Positions 54,818 through 63,905 of a stretch of 64,000 bases of DNA are shown piece by piece. The notes under the pieces were generated by a model, which worked only from the letters and a program-made list of their open reading frames with translations, ran no database searches and had not been told where the DNA came from. The position numbers were made by a program, and so were the translations under genes. The DNA is taken from the NCBI GenBank assembly GCA_947246015.1, contig CAMXQE010000001.1, forward strand, positions 1-64,000, read 5' to 3'. Each line of letters begins with the position of its first letter. Positions within the stretch are counted from its first letter, which is position 1. Origin of the DNA: an uncultured Lachnospiraceae bacterium (GTDB lineage Bacteria; Bacillota; Clostridia; Lachnospirales; Lachnospiraceae).

Positions 54818-57205
54818 ATGAAAAAGACAGATTTTTGGACTCACAAAGTAATCAATTATATAATCGCAATCGTCTGTTCCGCCGGAACAGCCGCCGGTAT
54901 CGGTTTTCTTTTATACCGTTCCGGACTATACCTACAGGGAAGCGCCATTTATTCACAGCTATATAAGCTGGATATGGTTGCCGATTCCATGGCGCAGGGC
55001 ATATGGTTCCCGCTCTATGCGGAACACTGGTATAACGGCTACGGGATTTTCCGTTATACTTCCCCGGCCGCTTATATTCTGATAACGATGCTTTCCCGCA
55101 TATTCCATGCAGACGTGCATATAAGCATCTGTCTGTTTTACGGCATAACAACATTCCTATCCCAAATGGGCTTTTTCCTGTTCGGGATACGGCAGAAGAA
55201 ACTGGCTGCTTCATTCCTGACCGGACTTGCCTTCCTTTTCCTGCCGTCTACCATTTATATCACAATATTGCAGGGCAGTTTAGATGTGGTCATGGGTTTG
55301 GGCATACTGCCGATGCTTCTGTTCTTTCTCCATGATTTTTTCCGGTGGAAGCACAGACTATCCCTTCTGCCGTTTTCTATCCTGTTTTGTATTTTTGCAC
55401 TGACGAACTATATATTAGCTGTTGTATTCGGTGTTGTCATGCTGGTTTATCTGTTCTTATATGCACTTGCGTCAAAAGAATGGAAATTCACAATGGCCGC
55501 TTTGGGAAGCCTGGCGCTGCTCTATCCGGCCATGGGTTATTTTCTTTATCCTGCCTTGTCCGGAGGGCTATTGGGCAGGGGCTATTCCCAGCACGGGGAT
55601 TTGGAATTGCCTATCGGCATATCATTCCTGATTATTTCAGTTCTTGGTCTGATAACCGCCGATAAGAACCGGTTTGCCGGATTCCTGTCTGCCCTGGCAG
55701 GAGCAGTATTGTCTTTCCATATGATGGAACCTGTCATGAAACTGATTCCGTCACCTGCTTTACAGAAAACATACTGGTACCTTATGGTCATTACTGTCCT
55801 TCTCCTGATTACCCTGCTTTGCTGGGAAAGACTGCGGCTGTTTTTCCTCTTTGCCATGCTGGCAGCGCTGACGGCGGGCAGCTTTCCGGTCATGGATTCT
55901 TTATCGGATGGCACATATGCATTACAGCAGGACGAAAAACTGATTTCAGATTATCTTCTGGAGGATACGGCTTCCTGCACGGATAACCGCGCTGCTATCA
56001 TGGATGGCACTGCACTTGGAGCTTTTCCTTACTGGTATCTTGCATCCCGGAATATCAGTACCATGCAGGGCTGGGATTACGGAAACTCATCAACCATATG
56101 GAACCAGACCAGCTTAAATGAGGCATTCGCCGATGGTTTTTACGACTATGCATTTGACAGGCTGCTCCTTTACGGTAATGATACCGTGCTCATCCTCAAA
56201 GAGCTGCTGTCTGAAACGGATTCCTCCCAAGCGCTTCTTGATGCCGCGCAGCACAGCGGATATACAGTCAAAGCCGAAAACGATAATGCCATCCTGTTAA
56301 AAGCAGAGGAAGTCACCGGAAACTACGGTGTAATCACGCAGTATGAAAATCTGGCAATTGGTGAAAGCGCTGCTTATATCGCATATATTTACCCGTCTTT
56401 CGGGTTCGGGCAAAGCAGCTGTCTGGAAGATTATACTGTGGACGAGCTTCAGCGGTATCACAAGCTGTATTTGTCAGGCTTTACCTACCGTGAAAAGGAA
56501 AAAGCAGAAAACCTGCTGAAAGAACTTTCCCGAAAAGGCACAGAGGTCTATATCGATATGCAGAATATACCGATAAACCAATTGACCGGGAAAAACGAAT
56601 TCATGGGGGTTTACGCACAATTTGTCCAGTTTACGGAAGATTTTCCCATCCTGCAGAACGATAACGGCAATCAATTCAAACTTGATTTCAAAGCGATGGG
56701 AAACGGTCTTTGGAATACCGTATACATTTCCGGCTGCGAAGAAATTTTAAAAGAAACTACATACGACAATAAAAGCCATCTGACTTATTTAGGAAGAAAT
56801 ACAGAACCCAATATCACTTTTATGGGATTCAATCTGGTTTATTACTATCTGACCACACATAATCAGGACTTACTGCGTTTCATAAACGAAGCTATGGACA
56901 TTTCACCTGATGTCCTCTCTCATTCAACCCTTGTACCTGTCAGGATAGAGAAAGAAGCTTCGCAGTTTACCGTATCTGCCCCGGCGGACGGTGTGAATTG
57001 CAACATCGCCGGAACGGATACTTTGGAGGCAGACCGGATTGTTTCCACACAGGAAAACCTCTGGGTCATCAACGAAGGAAACACCACGTTCCGAATCGTC
57101 CATGCCGGCGGAAAAACCGGCATACTCCTTACCATACTGGGGATTATCGGAACCGGCATTCTTTGGCTTTCCATATACGTATTATTGGATAATGAGTATA
57201 AATAA
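54818..57205 (+). CDS. Large multi-pass membrane protein, PTPS_related/GT-C-like, XrtG-associated
   Basis: About a dozen transmembrane segments in residues 13-365, with the outward loop LYAEHWYNGYGIFRYTSPAA, then a 400-residue extracytoplasmic domain and a last helix near the C terminus (ILLTILGIIGTGILWLSIYV). The N-terminal part fits the membrane domain named 6-pyruvoyl-tetrahydropterin-synthase-related (PF10131), often seen in glycosyltransferase-like proteins. A three-codon ORF (ATG at 54810) ends overlapping its start. It opens the exosortase sub-block. Length 795 aa. Confidence 0.75.
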   Translation: MKKTDFWTHKVINYIIAIVCSAGTAAGIGFLLYRSGLYLQGSAIYSQLYKLDMVADSMAQGIWFPLYAEHWYNGYGIFRYTSPAAYILITMLSRIFHADVHISICLFYGITTFLSQMGFFLFGIRQKKLAASFLTGLAFLFLPSTIYITILQGSLDVVMGLGILPMLLFFLHDFFRWKHRLSLLPFSILFCIFALTNYILAVVFGVVMLVYLFLYALASKEWKFTMAALGSLALLYPAMGYFLYPALSGGLLGRGYSQHGDLELPIGISFLIISVLGLITADKNRFAGFLSALAGAVLSFHMMEPVMKLIPSPALQKTYWYLMVITVLLLITLLCWERLRLFFLFAMLAALTAGSFPVMDSLSDGTYALQQDEKLISDYLLEDTASCTDNRAAIMDGTALGAFPYWYLASRNISTMQGWDYGNSSTIWNQTSLNEAFADGFYDYAFDRLLLYGNDTVLILKELLSETDSSQALLDAAQHSGYTVKAENDNAILLKAEEVTGNYGVITQYENLAIGESAAYIAYIYPSFGFGQSSCLEDYTVDELQRYHKLYLSGFTYREKEKAENLLKELSRKGTEVYIDMQNIPINQLTGKNEFMGVYAQFVQFTEDFPILQNDNGNQFKLDFKAMGNGLWNTVYISGCEEILKETTYDNKSHLTYLGRNTEPNITFMGFNLVYYYLTTHNQDLLRFINEAMDISPDVLSHSTLVPVRIEKEASQFTVSAPADGVNCNIAGTDTLEADRIVSTQENLWVINEGNTTFRIVHAGGKTGILLTILGIIGTGILWLSIYVLLDNEYK

Positions 57206-57235
57206 TTTAAGGTTCAATGTAATGGAGGTAAAGAA

Positions 57236-59188
57236 ATGAAACAGGAAAAAATGAATCAGGAAAGAATGAATCAAAAAGGAAACAGACAAAAAAGGAAAAA
57301 GCAGACCGCAGTCCTATTGTTGTCCACAGCGCTTATCAGTACTAATATCAGTCTTGTATACGGAGCGGAAAATACTGCGGTTCAAAATCCCCCGGCGGTA
57401 AATACCGCCATGGAGACCGATTCCCCGGTGCAGTCCGCACCAACGGCAGAAAACGTCCCATCCATGGAAGAACCCGTTGCGAACCCGTCTCCTGTCATCC
57501 CTGATTCGGGAAAAACGGATAACAATACCAGTACAGAAAATAATACGGCCGGAAACAATCAAACGGAAGGAAACGGAACAGACAGCAACAGCGCCGCAAA
57601 TACCGGTGTCGGAAACAATACGGAAAACAGCGGCTCTGCTGAAAACGGCTCTTCCAATAACGATAAAGAAAACGGCAGTACCGGGGCAGATACCAATGCA
57701 TCCGGCGCCGGCACGACTGACAGCAACACAACCGACAACGGCACCACTGGCAGCAATACAACTGGCAACGGCACAACCGACAGCAATACAACTGGCAGCG
57801 GCAACACTGGCAGCAACGCAACCGACAGCAATACAACTGGCAGCAACACGACTGGCAACGGCACAACCAACAGCGGCACCACTGGCAACAGCACCACTGG
57901 CAGCAATACAACTGGCAGCAACACAACCGACAACAATACCGCTGGCAGCAACACAACCGACGGCAATACGACTGGCACTAACACAACTGGCAGCAACACA
58001 ACTGGCAACGGCACGAATAGTGGCAGCACAGCAGATAACAGCACAACAGACGGCAATACCGCAGGCAACGGCTCTTCCGGCAACAGCACAGCGGACAGCA
58101 ATACCGCAGACAAGGGCACGGGAGCAGTTACAGGCAGTGAAGAAACCGGAAAGACAGACTCTCCTGCATCCGGAGACACATCCCCCGTTCCGGAAGACAC
58201 CGCCGCTGCTGAGGAAACCACTGAAGGAACTTTTACCAACAAGAACGGGGAAACGATTCATCCCTCTACCCTTGTAGGAATAGACTATACTACCATTGCA
58301 GATAATTATGACGGTGAGACAAATATCATCAAGCAATATGCCGTATCCGACTCCTATGAAGCCAACACTATCATGGAAAGCTATACAGACGAAAACGGCA
58401 ATCTGATTATGGTCATCAGCCAGGGACAGCAGACTGCGGATCCGTCTGTTCCCGAAAACGAAAGCGGTCTGGAATCCGCTGGTCTTTTCAGCAACGCTTC
58501 CGCTCCATCGGTAGACGGAAACTTCAGCGGATGGGATGAAATACCGGTATCCTATGAATACAACTGGGATAATTCCGCCAACTGCTGGGAATACGGCAAC
58601 TGGGTCACAGACCCGGAAACCGGAGAACAAATCTGTTATAAGACAGAGCAGGGTACCTATGACAGCAATGTCCGTCACGAAATGCAGCTGTATACCGACA
58701 ATGAAAACGTATATCTGAAAATAAAGTATGCCACGATTTACGAGTCCCATGCCAACGGAGATGACTTTAACTTTTATATTGACGGGGCAGGCGCAAAATA
58801 CGCAGTCACATGGGCGGACGGCACACCAATAACCGGAAGCACAACGGCAGCCGGCACTTATGTAGTAGATGTACGGAACGGAGACTCCTCTTCTTCCGGC
58901 AGTATTGTAGACGGAGCCAGCGCTTATTATCATGTAACAGAGAACGGTATCAACAATGAACTGGAACTGAAGATTCCCCTTTCGGCCCTTCAGACGCAGA
59001 ACGGTTCGATTAACCTGGACAATTTCAATATGATTCAGTTCTTTACCCCGAACCTGATGTATAACCGTATCTCCGCAGCAGGTTCGCCTACAGGTTCCAT
59101 ACCGTTTGCCGCAGCAGCATTCCTGTGCGTACCGGCCGGCTATGTATGGCTTAAAAGAAAAAATGAGGAGGATGAAGCTTTTGCATGA
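57236..59188 (+). CDS. Repeat-rich secreted protein with sorting-signal-like C terminus (candidate XrtG substrate)
   Basis: Signal peptide (cleavage near VYG-AEN, about residue 43), a low-complexity region (about 95-310) of Asn/Gly/Thr/Ser pentads such as GSNTT and GNGTT, a beta domain (SVDGNFSGWDEIPVSYEYNW onward, CBM9-like) and a C-terminal tail: a short SPTGSIP motif, a hydrophobic helix FAAAAFLCVPAGYVWL and KRK. That three-part tail is the layout of exosortase/sortase signals. The stop overlaps the next gene's start (ATGA). I recall the name Firmicu-CTERM for XrtG targets, but cannot check. Length 650 aa. Confidence 0.8.
   Translation: MKQEKMNQERMNQKGNRQKRKKQTAVLLLSTALISTNISLVYGAENTAVQNPPAVNTAMETDSPVQSAPTAENVPSMEEPVANPSPVIPDSGKTDNNTSTENNTAGNNQTEGNGTDSNSAANTGVGNNTENSGSAENGSSNNDKENGSTGADTNASGAGTTDSNTTDNGTTGSNTTGNGTTDSNTTGSGNTGSNATDSNTTGSNTTGNGTTNSGTTGNSTTGSNTTGSNTTDNNTAGSNTTDGNTTGTNTTGSNTTGNGTNSGSTADNSTTDGNTAGNGSSGNSTADSNTADKGTGAVTGSEETGKTDSPASGDTSPVPEDTAAAEETTEGTFTNKNGETIHPSTLVGIDYTTIADNYDGETNIIKQYAVSDSYEANTIMESYTDENGNLIMVISQGQQTADPSVPENESGLESAGLFSNASAPSVDGNFSGWDEIPVSYEYNWDNSANCWEYGNWVTDPETGEQICYKTEQGTYDSNVRHEMQLYTDNENVYLKIKYATIYESHANGDDFNFYIDGAGAKYAVTWADGTPITGSTTAAGTYVVDVRNGDSSSSGSIVDGASAYYHVTENGINNELELKIPLSALQTQNGSINLDNFNMIQFFTPNLMYNRISAAGSPTGSIPFAAAAFLCVPAGYVWLKRKNEEDEAFA
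57716..58110 (+). repeat. Tandem 15-base coding repeats inside the XrtG substrate
   Basis: Imperfect 15-base units (for example GGCAGCAATACAACT) encode Gly/Asn/Thr/Ser pentapeptides in frame, about 26 copies. It is a Thr/Ser-rich stalk that could be glycosylated. Confidence 0.8.
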
Positions 59189-59655
59189 CTAACAGACATG
59201 AAGCGTACTTATATCATGTGACTTTCAATGCGATGCACAATCTGGATTTGAATGACCCCAGGAAAATGCATGCCCATACGTTCCGTGTGGGCATGTATGT
59301 AATGGAAAACCAGAAAGACCATCCCGGTTTTTTCAATAATGAAAAAATGATACGGGATTATTTCGAACGTTATCAGGGCATCCGCTTAAACGAACTTCCT
59401 CTCTTTAAGGAGGTCGTACCTACTTTGGAAAATATGGGGGATACTTTCTACCACGATTTAAAGCCTCTATTTGAGCGGCACGGTATGCAGCTTTTATCTT
59501 TGGAAATAGGCGACAGTCCGATATCCGTCTACTGTATCGGGGAAAGGCTGCTGCTCGGCGATATTTCCAATCTCATACCGGACGGAGCGGAAGAAGCATA
59601 CTGCCAGAGAGTGCGGAAGAAATATGAGAATATATTGACGAGGAAAAACCCATGA
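59185..59655 (+). CDS. 6-pyruvoyl-tetrahydropterin-synthase-like protein (first copy)
   Basis: A 156-residue PTPS-fold protein. His in NAMHNL and the pair HAHTF (metal ligands in true PTPS enzymes) are retained. In Firmicutes such PTPS-related proteins (I recall TIGR03112) occur next to XrtG and its glycosyltransferase; their reaction is unknown. It overlaps the candidate substrate gene upstream by 4 bases and xrtG downstream by 4 bases. Confidence 0.82.
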   Translation: MTNRHEAYLYHVTFNAMHNLDLNDPRKMHAHTFRVGMYVMENQKDHPGFFNNEKMIRDYFERYQGIRLNELPLFKEVVPTLENMGDTFYHDLKPLFERHGMQLLSLEIGDSPISVYCIGERLLLGDISNLIPDGAEEAYCQRVRKKYENILTRKNP

Positions 59656-60272
59656 AAAATCCGAGCATACCGTTTATTTTAACGCTAATCATACTCTTTG
59701 CCGTCTGGATTTATGTTCTGACGGTTTTTAAAAGAAAAAAACTTGAATTTTTTTATTTCCTGCTGGGCAGTATCGGCACATTCCTGTTTGCTTTTACCAT
59801 ACTCCGCAACTTCCTGACGGGAATACTGACCACCCTGACCTGTTTCCTGACCGGACTTTTAGGGAATGCACTTGGAATCTTTAAAGCGTATACCTCCCAT
59901 TCCATTCTTTTTGTGGAAAATGCAGATGGTCCGATTTCTTTATATGTGGATTTTGAATGCGGCGGTGTCATAGAGATACTCGTATTCATTTCCCTGATTT
60001 TTTTCTTTGCCGTATATAATGTAAAGGAAAAAATATGCATATCGCTGATTGGAGCGGTATGGATTATTACAGCGAACATTATACGGCTTTTTTCCATATG
60101 TCTGATTATTAACCGGTTTGGAAATGAATCGTATTACGTTGCACATACGATTGTTGGAAGGCTGCTTTTCTATGCCCTGTCCATCATCCTGTATTTTTAT
60201 GTTTTTACAAGGGCGCAGATACGCAGACAACGAGTAGGAGAATTTGATTATGATAACGAGGCTGGCAAGTGA
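59652..60272 (+). CDS. xrtG: Exosortase family protein XrtG
   Basis: Integral membrane protein of 206 residues with the exosortase catalytic residues: Cys103 in FECGGVIE, Arg145 in ANIIRLFS and His165 in VAHTIVGR. Exosortases are thought to cleave C-terminal sorting signals and transfer the protein to a cell-surface acceptor; XrtG is the Gram-positive branch (I recall TIGR03110). It overlaps the PTPS-like gene before it and the glycosyltransferase frame after it. Six to seven transmembrane segments. Confidence 0.92.
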   Translation: MKNPSIPFILTLIILFAVWIYVLTVFKRKKLEFFYFLLGSIGTFLFAFTILRNFLTGILTTLTCFLTGLLGNALGIFKAYTSHSILFVENADGPISLYVDFECGGVIEILVFISLIFFFAVYNVKEKICISLIGAVWIITANIIRLFSICLIINRFGNESYYVAHTIVGRLLFYALSIILYFYVFTRAQIRRQRVGEFDYDNEAGK

Positions 60273-61656
60273 ACTCTTTTTCTGGGCTGCATGGATTATT
60301 ATACCGCTTTTGGTGGAAATCGTACCCGCAGTCGGCAATTTTCTCATCCTGTTGTTCAAACGTGTTAAAACCGCAAAAGATATAAAGCTGGATTTCCTGC
60401 CTAATATCACACTGATGATTCCTGTTTATAATTCGGGACAGACCCTTTACCGCTGTATCAGGTCCATCCACGAATCCAGTTACCCGGACCACTTAATCGA
60501 AATCATGCTTGTAGACAACGGCTCAAAGGATAACAGTTTTTCCATATTTCAGGAAGCACAGATTGAATTTCCTACGCTGGCCATGTGGTGGATGACTTCT
60601 AAACAGGGAAAATCGAAAGCGCTGAATAAGGCAATTTTTAACAGCACCGGAAAATATATTATCAATATAGACAGCGACGGCGTTTTGGACGAACATGCAC
60701 TCATGAATATTGTGAAAAAATTCGAAACCTACCCTGACGTAGATTGCATGACCGGAGTTATCCTGATAGAACCGGCGCTGATTGACAGCACAAAGGGATT
60801 TTTCCTGAAACAGTTCCGAAAGCTGGAATTCATGGAATACGCGCAGGCATTTCTCGCAGGAAGGAATTTTGAATCCCAGTTCAACAGTATTTATACCTTA
60901 TCCGGAGCATTTTCATCCTTCCGGAAATCCGTACTGTTAAAAACTTTCCTGTATAACACAAATACGATTTGCGAGGACACCCACCTGACCTTCCAAATCC
61001 GCTCTATTCTGAAGAAAAAGGTACATCTGTGCAATGACGCCATTTTCATGGTAGACCCGATTGACAATATCAATAAATTCTACACCCAGCGGCAGAGATG
61101 GCAGATAGGGGAACTGGAAGTATCCCACATGTTTCTGAAAGACAAACTGCGCAGGCCCCTGACCGGCTACTTCAGCAATTATGTCATACGCCTGCTGATG
61201 ACCGACCACACATTTGCATTCCCAAGAATGATTTGGTACTTTGTCCTGATTGCCCTGGGATGCATGAATTATAATGTCCACAACGTCGCAGTGGCATGTG
61301 TCCTTATTTATCTGCTTTATGTGTTCAGCTCTTTTTTATACTACCTGAACATCATCTCTTTTTTGAGGGAATATCCTTCGCTTCGGCGGTATTATGCAAG
61401 AAAGCTGCTTTATATATTTGCGATGCCGCTTTTTAACCTGTTTGCATTCTTCGTAAGATTTGCAGGCATCATCAACTCCATCAAGCGCAAAAGCAGTTGG
61501 AAGACTCTGACTTTCACGGAGGAAGCCGGACTGGTAAAAGAAACGATTCAAAAGGACTTTTTCTTTTTCCCCCGCATCAGAGCGCTTTTGCTGAAACTAT
61601 TGGAGAAACCGGAAAAACAGGAGAATCAGGATGGCAAAGACATACAGACAGTATAA
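60250..61656 (+). CDS. GT2 glycosyltransferase, XrtG-associated
   Basis: GT2 domain with NIDSDG (Asp-x-Asp), TICEDTHL (catalytic Asp) and QRQRW, the Q-x2-R-W motif of processive synthases, framed by an N-terminal helix (FFWAAWIIIPLLVEIVPAVG) and about four C-terminal helices. I recall it as the TIGR03111 family that always accompanies XrtG. It probably makes a glycan or lipid-linked acceptor for the sorted protein (inference). ATG at 60250 with GGAG upstream overlaps xrtG by 23 bases. Length 468 aa. Confidence 0.9.
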   Translation: MITRLASELFFWAAWIIIPLLVEIVPAVGNFLILLFKRVKTAKDIKLDFLPNITLMIPVYNSGQTLYRCIRSIHESSYPDHLIEIMLVDNGSKDNSFSIFQEAQIEFPTLAMWWMTSKQGKSKALNKAIFNSTGKYIINIDSDGVLDEHALMNIVKKFETYPDVDCMTGVILIEPALIDSTKGFFLKQFRKLEFMEYAQAFLAGRNFESQFNSIYTLSGAFSSFRKSVLLKTFLYNTNTICEDTHLTFQIRSILKKKVHLCNDAIFMVDPIDNINKFYTQRQRWQIGELEVSHMFLKDKLRRPLTGYFSNYVIRLLMTDHTFAFPRMIWYFVLIALGCMNYNVHNVAVACVLIYLLYVFSSFLYYLNIISFLREYPSLRRYYARKLLYIFAMPLFNLFAFFVRFAGIINSIKRKSSWKTLTFTEEAGLVKETIQKDFFFFPRIRALLLKLLEKPEKQENQDGKDIQTV

Positions 61657-62080
61657 ATTCAAATTTTACCTGAATATGAATCATTTTATTATAATAGATG
61701 AAAAACCCGGAGAAGTGCATCCCCACACATGGGAATTCATCATCAGCGTTATTTCCGACCAGAATGAAATGACGCCGTTTGCCAACATTGAACGGAAGAT
61801 GGATGAAATTATGGAGCGGTATCAGGACCGGCTGCTCAACGAATGTGCACCGTTCGATACCATCGTTCCTACCGTGGAAAATGCTGCAAAGTATTTCTTT
61901 GGATTCATACAGGACAACATCATACAGGAGGGATGGATACTCCTGATGCTGGAACTGAGCGAAACGCCTACCCGGTCTTATGTCATAAATGCGCTTCTGA
62001 ACGAGGAGACCATATGGGATGAATGGTACGATGCAGTCTCCAAAAAGAATCAGGGACCGGATGAATTTGATTATGACTGA
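61631..62080 (+). CDS. 6-pyruvoyl-tetrahydropterin-synthase-like protein (second copy)
   Basis: A 149-residue paralogue of the protein at 59185. The metal motif HPHTW and the His in NMNHF are present; identity to the first copy is low by eye. GGAG 6 bases before the ATG. It overlaps the glycosyltransferase gene by 26 bases and ends the XrtG block. Two PTPS-like genes around the exosortase and transferase suggest two roles. Confidence 0.82.
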   Translation: MAKTYRQYKFKFYLNMNHFIIIDEKPGEVHPHTWEFIISVISDQNEMTPFANIERKMDEIMERYQDRLLNECAPFDTIVPTVENAAKYFFGFIQDNIIQEGWILLMLELSETPTRSYVINALLNEETIWDEWYDAVSKKNQGPDEFDYD

Positions 62081-62110
62081 ACCAAATGACATTGACTTCC
62101 GGACAATTCC

Positions 62111-63175
62111 TTATCTGCGGATGTAAAGGGTGAATTCCGTCCTTGCATCCGGCAGGCTCTTTACTTCAATATAGCCTCTTTCCCCCTCCAGGATTTCCCT
62201 CGTAATATATAAGCCTAACCCGACTCCTCCTTCTGCCCCGGCTTCCTTCCCCCGCGAAAAGCGTTTGAAAATCGTATGGTATTCTTCTTTATGAATGGCA
62301 ATCCCCTCATTCCGGACCGCTATACCTATATAATCCGTCAATTCTATTGCGGTTATTTCTATTTTACTTCCCTCATTCCCATATTTAACCGCATTATCCA
62401 GTACATTATAAACTGCCTCCGCCGTCCATCTGGCATCCGCTGTGGCCTGGAACTGCATTCCGTCTGCTATTTCGATTTCAATTTCCATTTCTTTGCATTC
62501 CGCCTTTTCCACAACCTGATTGACCGCACGCAGTACGATGGGAAGCAGGTTCTGCCTTTCCGGTTTTAAACGGATGATTCCCGTTTCCAAACGGGATATT
62601 CTGGAAAAACTTTCCCCAAGCCATGATAACTTAGCCGCCTGTTCTTCCATTCGGTCTATAAACCGCTCTCTTTCCTCCGCTGTCAGGTCATCTCTCCGCA
62701 TAAAACCGGCATATATTCCGATATTAGTAATCGGCGTATTAATCTGATGCACCAGATTCCCGATATTTTCATCCAGCTGCTTCCGAAGCTTCTTTTCCCT
62801 CTCTTCATACGAACACAGGATATCGTATAGCCTTAACAGCTGTCCCTGTAGTTTCGACAGAACCGTATCGTCCACTTCAGAAAACAGGGGCTGTACTTTT
62901 CCCATAATTAAGCCTTCCATCATATCCCCTAACTCATACAAAACATGGTTAATACACCTTGCCACACGGAAATATACCAGCGTAAGCACTATGAGATTCA
63001 ATACCCCATAAATAAGAGCCAGAAAAACGATATCGGCAGCTTCCGTCTTCACAGCCGCCAAAAATAGAAAAAGCAGTATGAACATAGCAGCCATACCACC
63101 TTTCCATATTTTATCCGTATCTCTTTCCGCCTGTGATTGTCCCGATGCACTGATGTGTTGTTTTCCCTTCTCCAT
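62111..63175 (-). CDS. Sensor histidine kinase
   Basis: Two adjacent transmembrane helices (about 30-43 and 48-70) with almost no outer loop, then a kinase with H-box GNLVHQINTPITNI (His143), N-box VYNVLDNAVKYG and G2 GGVGLGLYITRE. Kinases of this compact type usually work with BceAB/FtsX-type ABC transporters as the sensor. It ends 31 bases from the XrtG block, convergent. Its start follows the regulator's stop closely, so they form an operon. Length 354 aa. Confidence 0.9.
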   Translation of the reverse strand: MEKGKQHISASGQSQAERDTDKIWKGGMAAMFILLFLFLAAVKTEAADIVFLALIYGVLNLIVLTLVYFRVARCINHVLYELGDMMEGLIMGKVQPLFSEVDDTVLSKLQGQLLRLYDILCSYEEREKKLRKQLDENIGNLVHQINTPITNIGIYAGFMRRDDLTAEERERFIDRMEEQAAKLSWLGESFSRISRLETGIIRLKPERQNLLPIVLRAVNQVVEKAECKEMEIEIEIADGMQFQATADARWTAEAVYNVLDNAVKYGNEGSKIEITAIELTDYIGIAVRNEGIAIHKEEYHTIFKRFSRGKEAGAEGGVGLGLYITREILEGERGYIEVKSLPDARTEFTLYIRR

Positions 63176-63178
63176 TTC

Positions 63179-63862
63179 CTACCCGTCCTCCCATTTATAA
63201 CCGATGCCGAATACAGTCCTGATATGATTCGGTTTCTCCGGATTGTCCTCTATTTTTTTCCGCAGTCTCCGGACTGTTACGTTCAGAGTCCTGTCTTCCA
63301 CATAGCGCTCTTTTGCATCCCATATTTTATCCAATAAATTTTCCCTTGTCAATACGATTCCTTTATTATACAGGAATGTTTCCAGCAGGCTGGTCTCCAA
63401 CGCTGTAAGGGACACCTCCGTGCCGTATTTCTTAAGCGTCTTATTTTCAAAATCATAAATAAGTCCGTCTGCTGCATACATCTGTCTGGAACTCCCTTCA
63501 CTGCGCTTTAAAACCGCTCTGATTTTCATAATCAGAACGGACATGGAAAAAGGCTTTGTTATATAGTCGTCGCATCCGGCGCCGTATCCCTCCAGCATAT
63601 CCTCCTCCGAATCCCTCGCCGTCAGCAGCAGAACCGGCACCGGCTGTCCGGCAAGGACATCCTTTAGGAAATCCCTGCCGTCACCGTCAGGCAGATTAAC
63701 GTCTAACAGTATCAGGTTCATTTTCTGCTTCAGGTACTTCTCCGCCTCTTTCAGCGAATATGCACTATGGACGGAATACCCCTCCTTTTCCAGTGCAAAA
63801 GTGATTCCGTCATTCATGGCATAGTCATCTTCCACAATCAGAATCCTTTTTCTGCTATCCAT
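63179..63862 (-). CDS. OmpR family response regulator
   Basis: Receiver with EDD (11-13), Asp54 (LLDVNLPDGDG) and a winged-helix domain ending RTVFGIGYKWEDG. Length 227 aa. It precedes the kinase gene on the same strand; the kinase starts 4 bases after its stop. The partner upstream (63906) is probably a permease, so this looks like a peptide-stress transporter/two-component set. Confidence 0.93.
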   Translation of the reverse strand: MDSRKRILIVEDDYAMNDGITFALEKEGYSVHSAYSLKEAEKYLKQKMNLILLDVNLPDGDGRDFLKDVLAGQPVPVLLLTARDSEEDMLEGYGAGCDDYITKPFSMSVLIMKIRAVLKRSEGSSRQMYAADGLIYDFENKTLKKYGTEVSLTALETSLLETFLYNKGIVLTRENLLDKIWDAKERYVEDRTLNVTVRRLRKKIEDNPEKPNHIRTVFGIGYKWEDG

Positions 63863-63905
63863 ATCTTCCTCATTTCTGTGCTGTGTTTCATACTTTTCCC
63901 TATTA

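Noticed and set aside
57716..58110. Repeats that might be taken for a CRISPR array
   Set aside because: Units are only 15 bases, imperfect, in frame and without unique spacers; no cas genes are present.
57314..58933. A 539-codon open frame on the minus strand opposite the repeat-rich protein gene
   Set aside because: It is a by-product of the 15-base repeats; its product is Val/Cys/Ala runs without a domain, while the plus-strand frame has signal peptide, folded domain and sorting tail.
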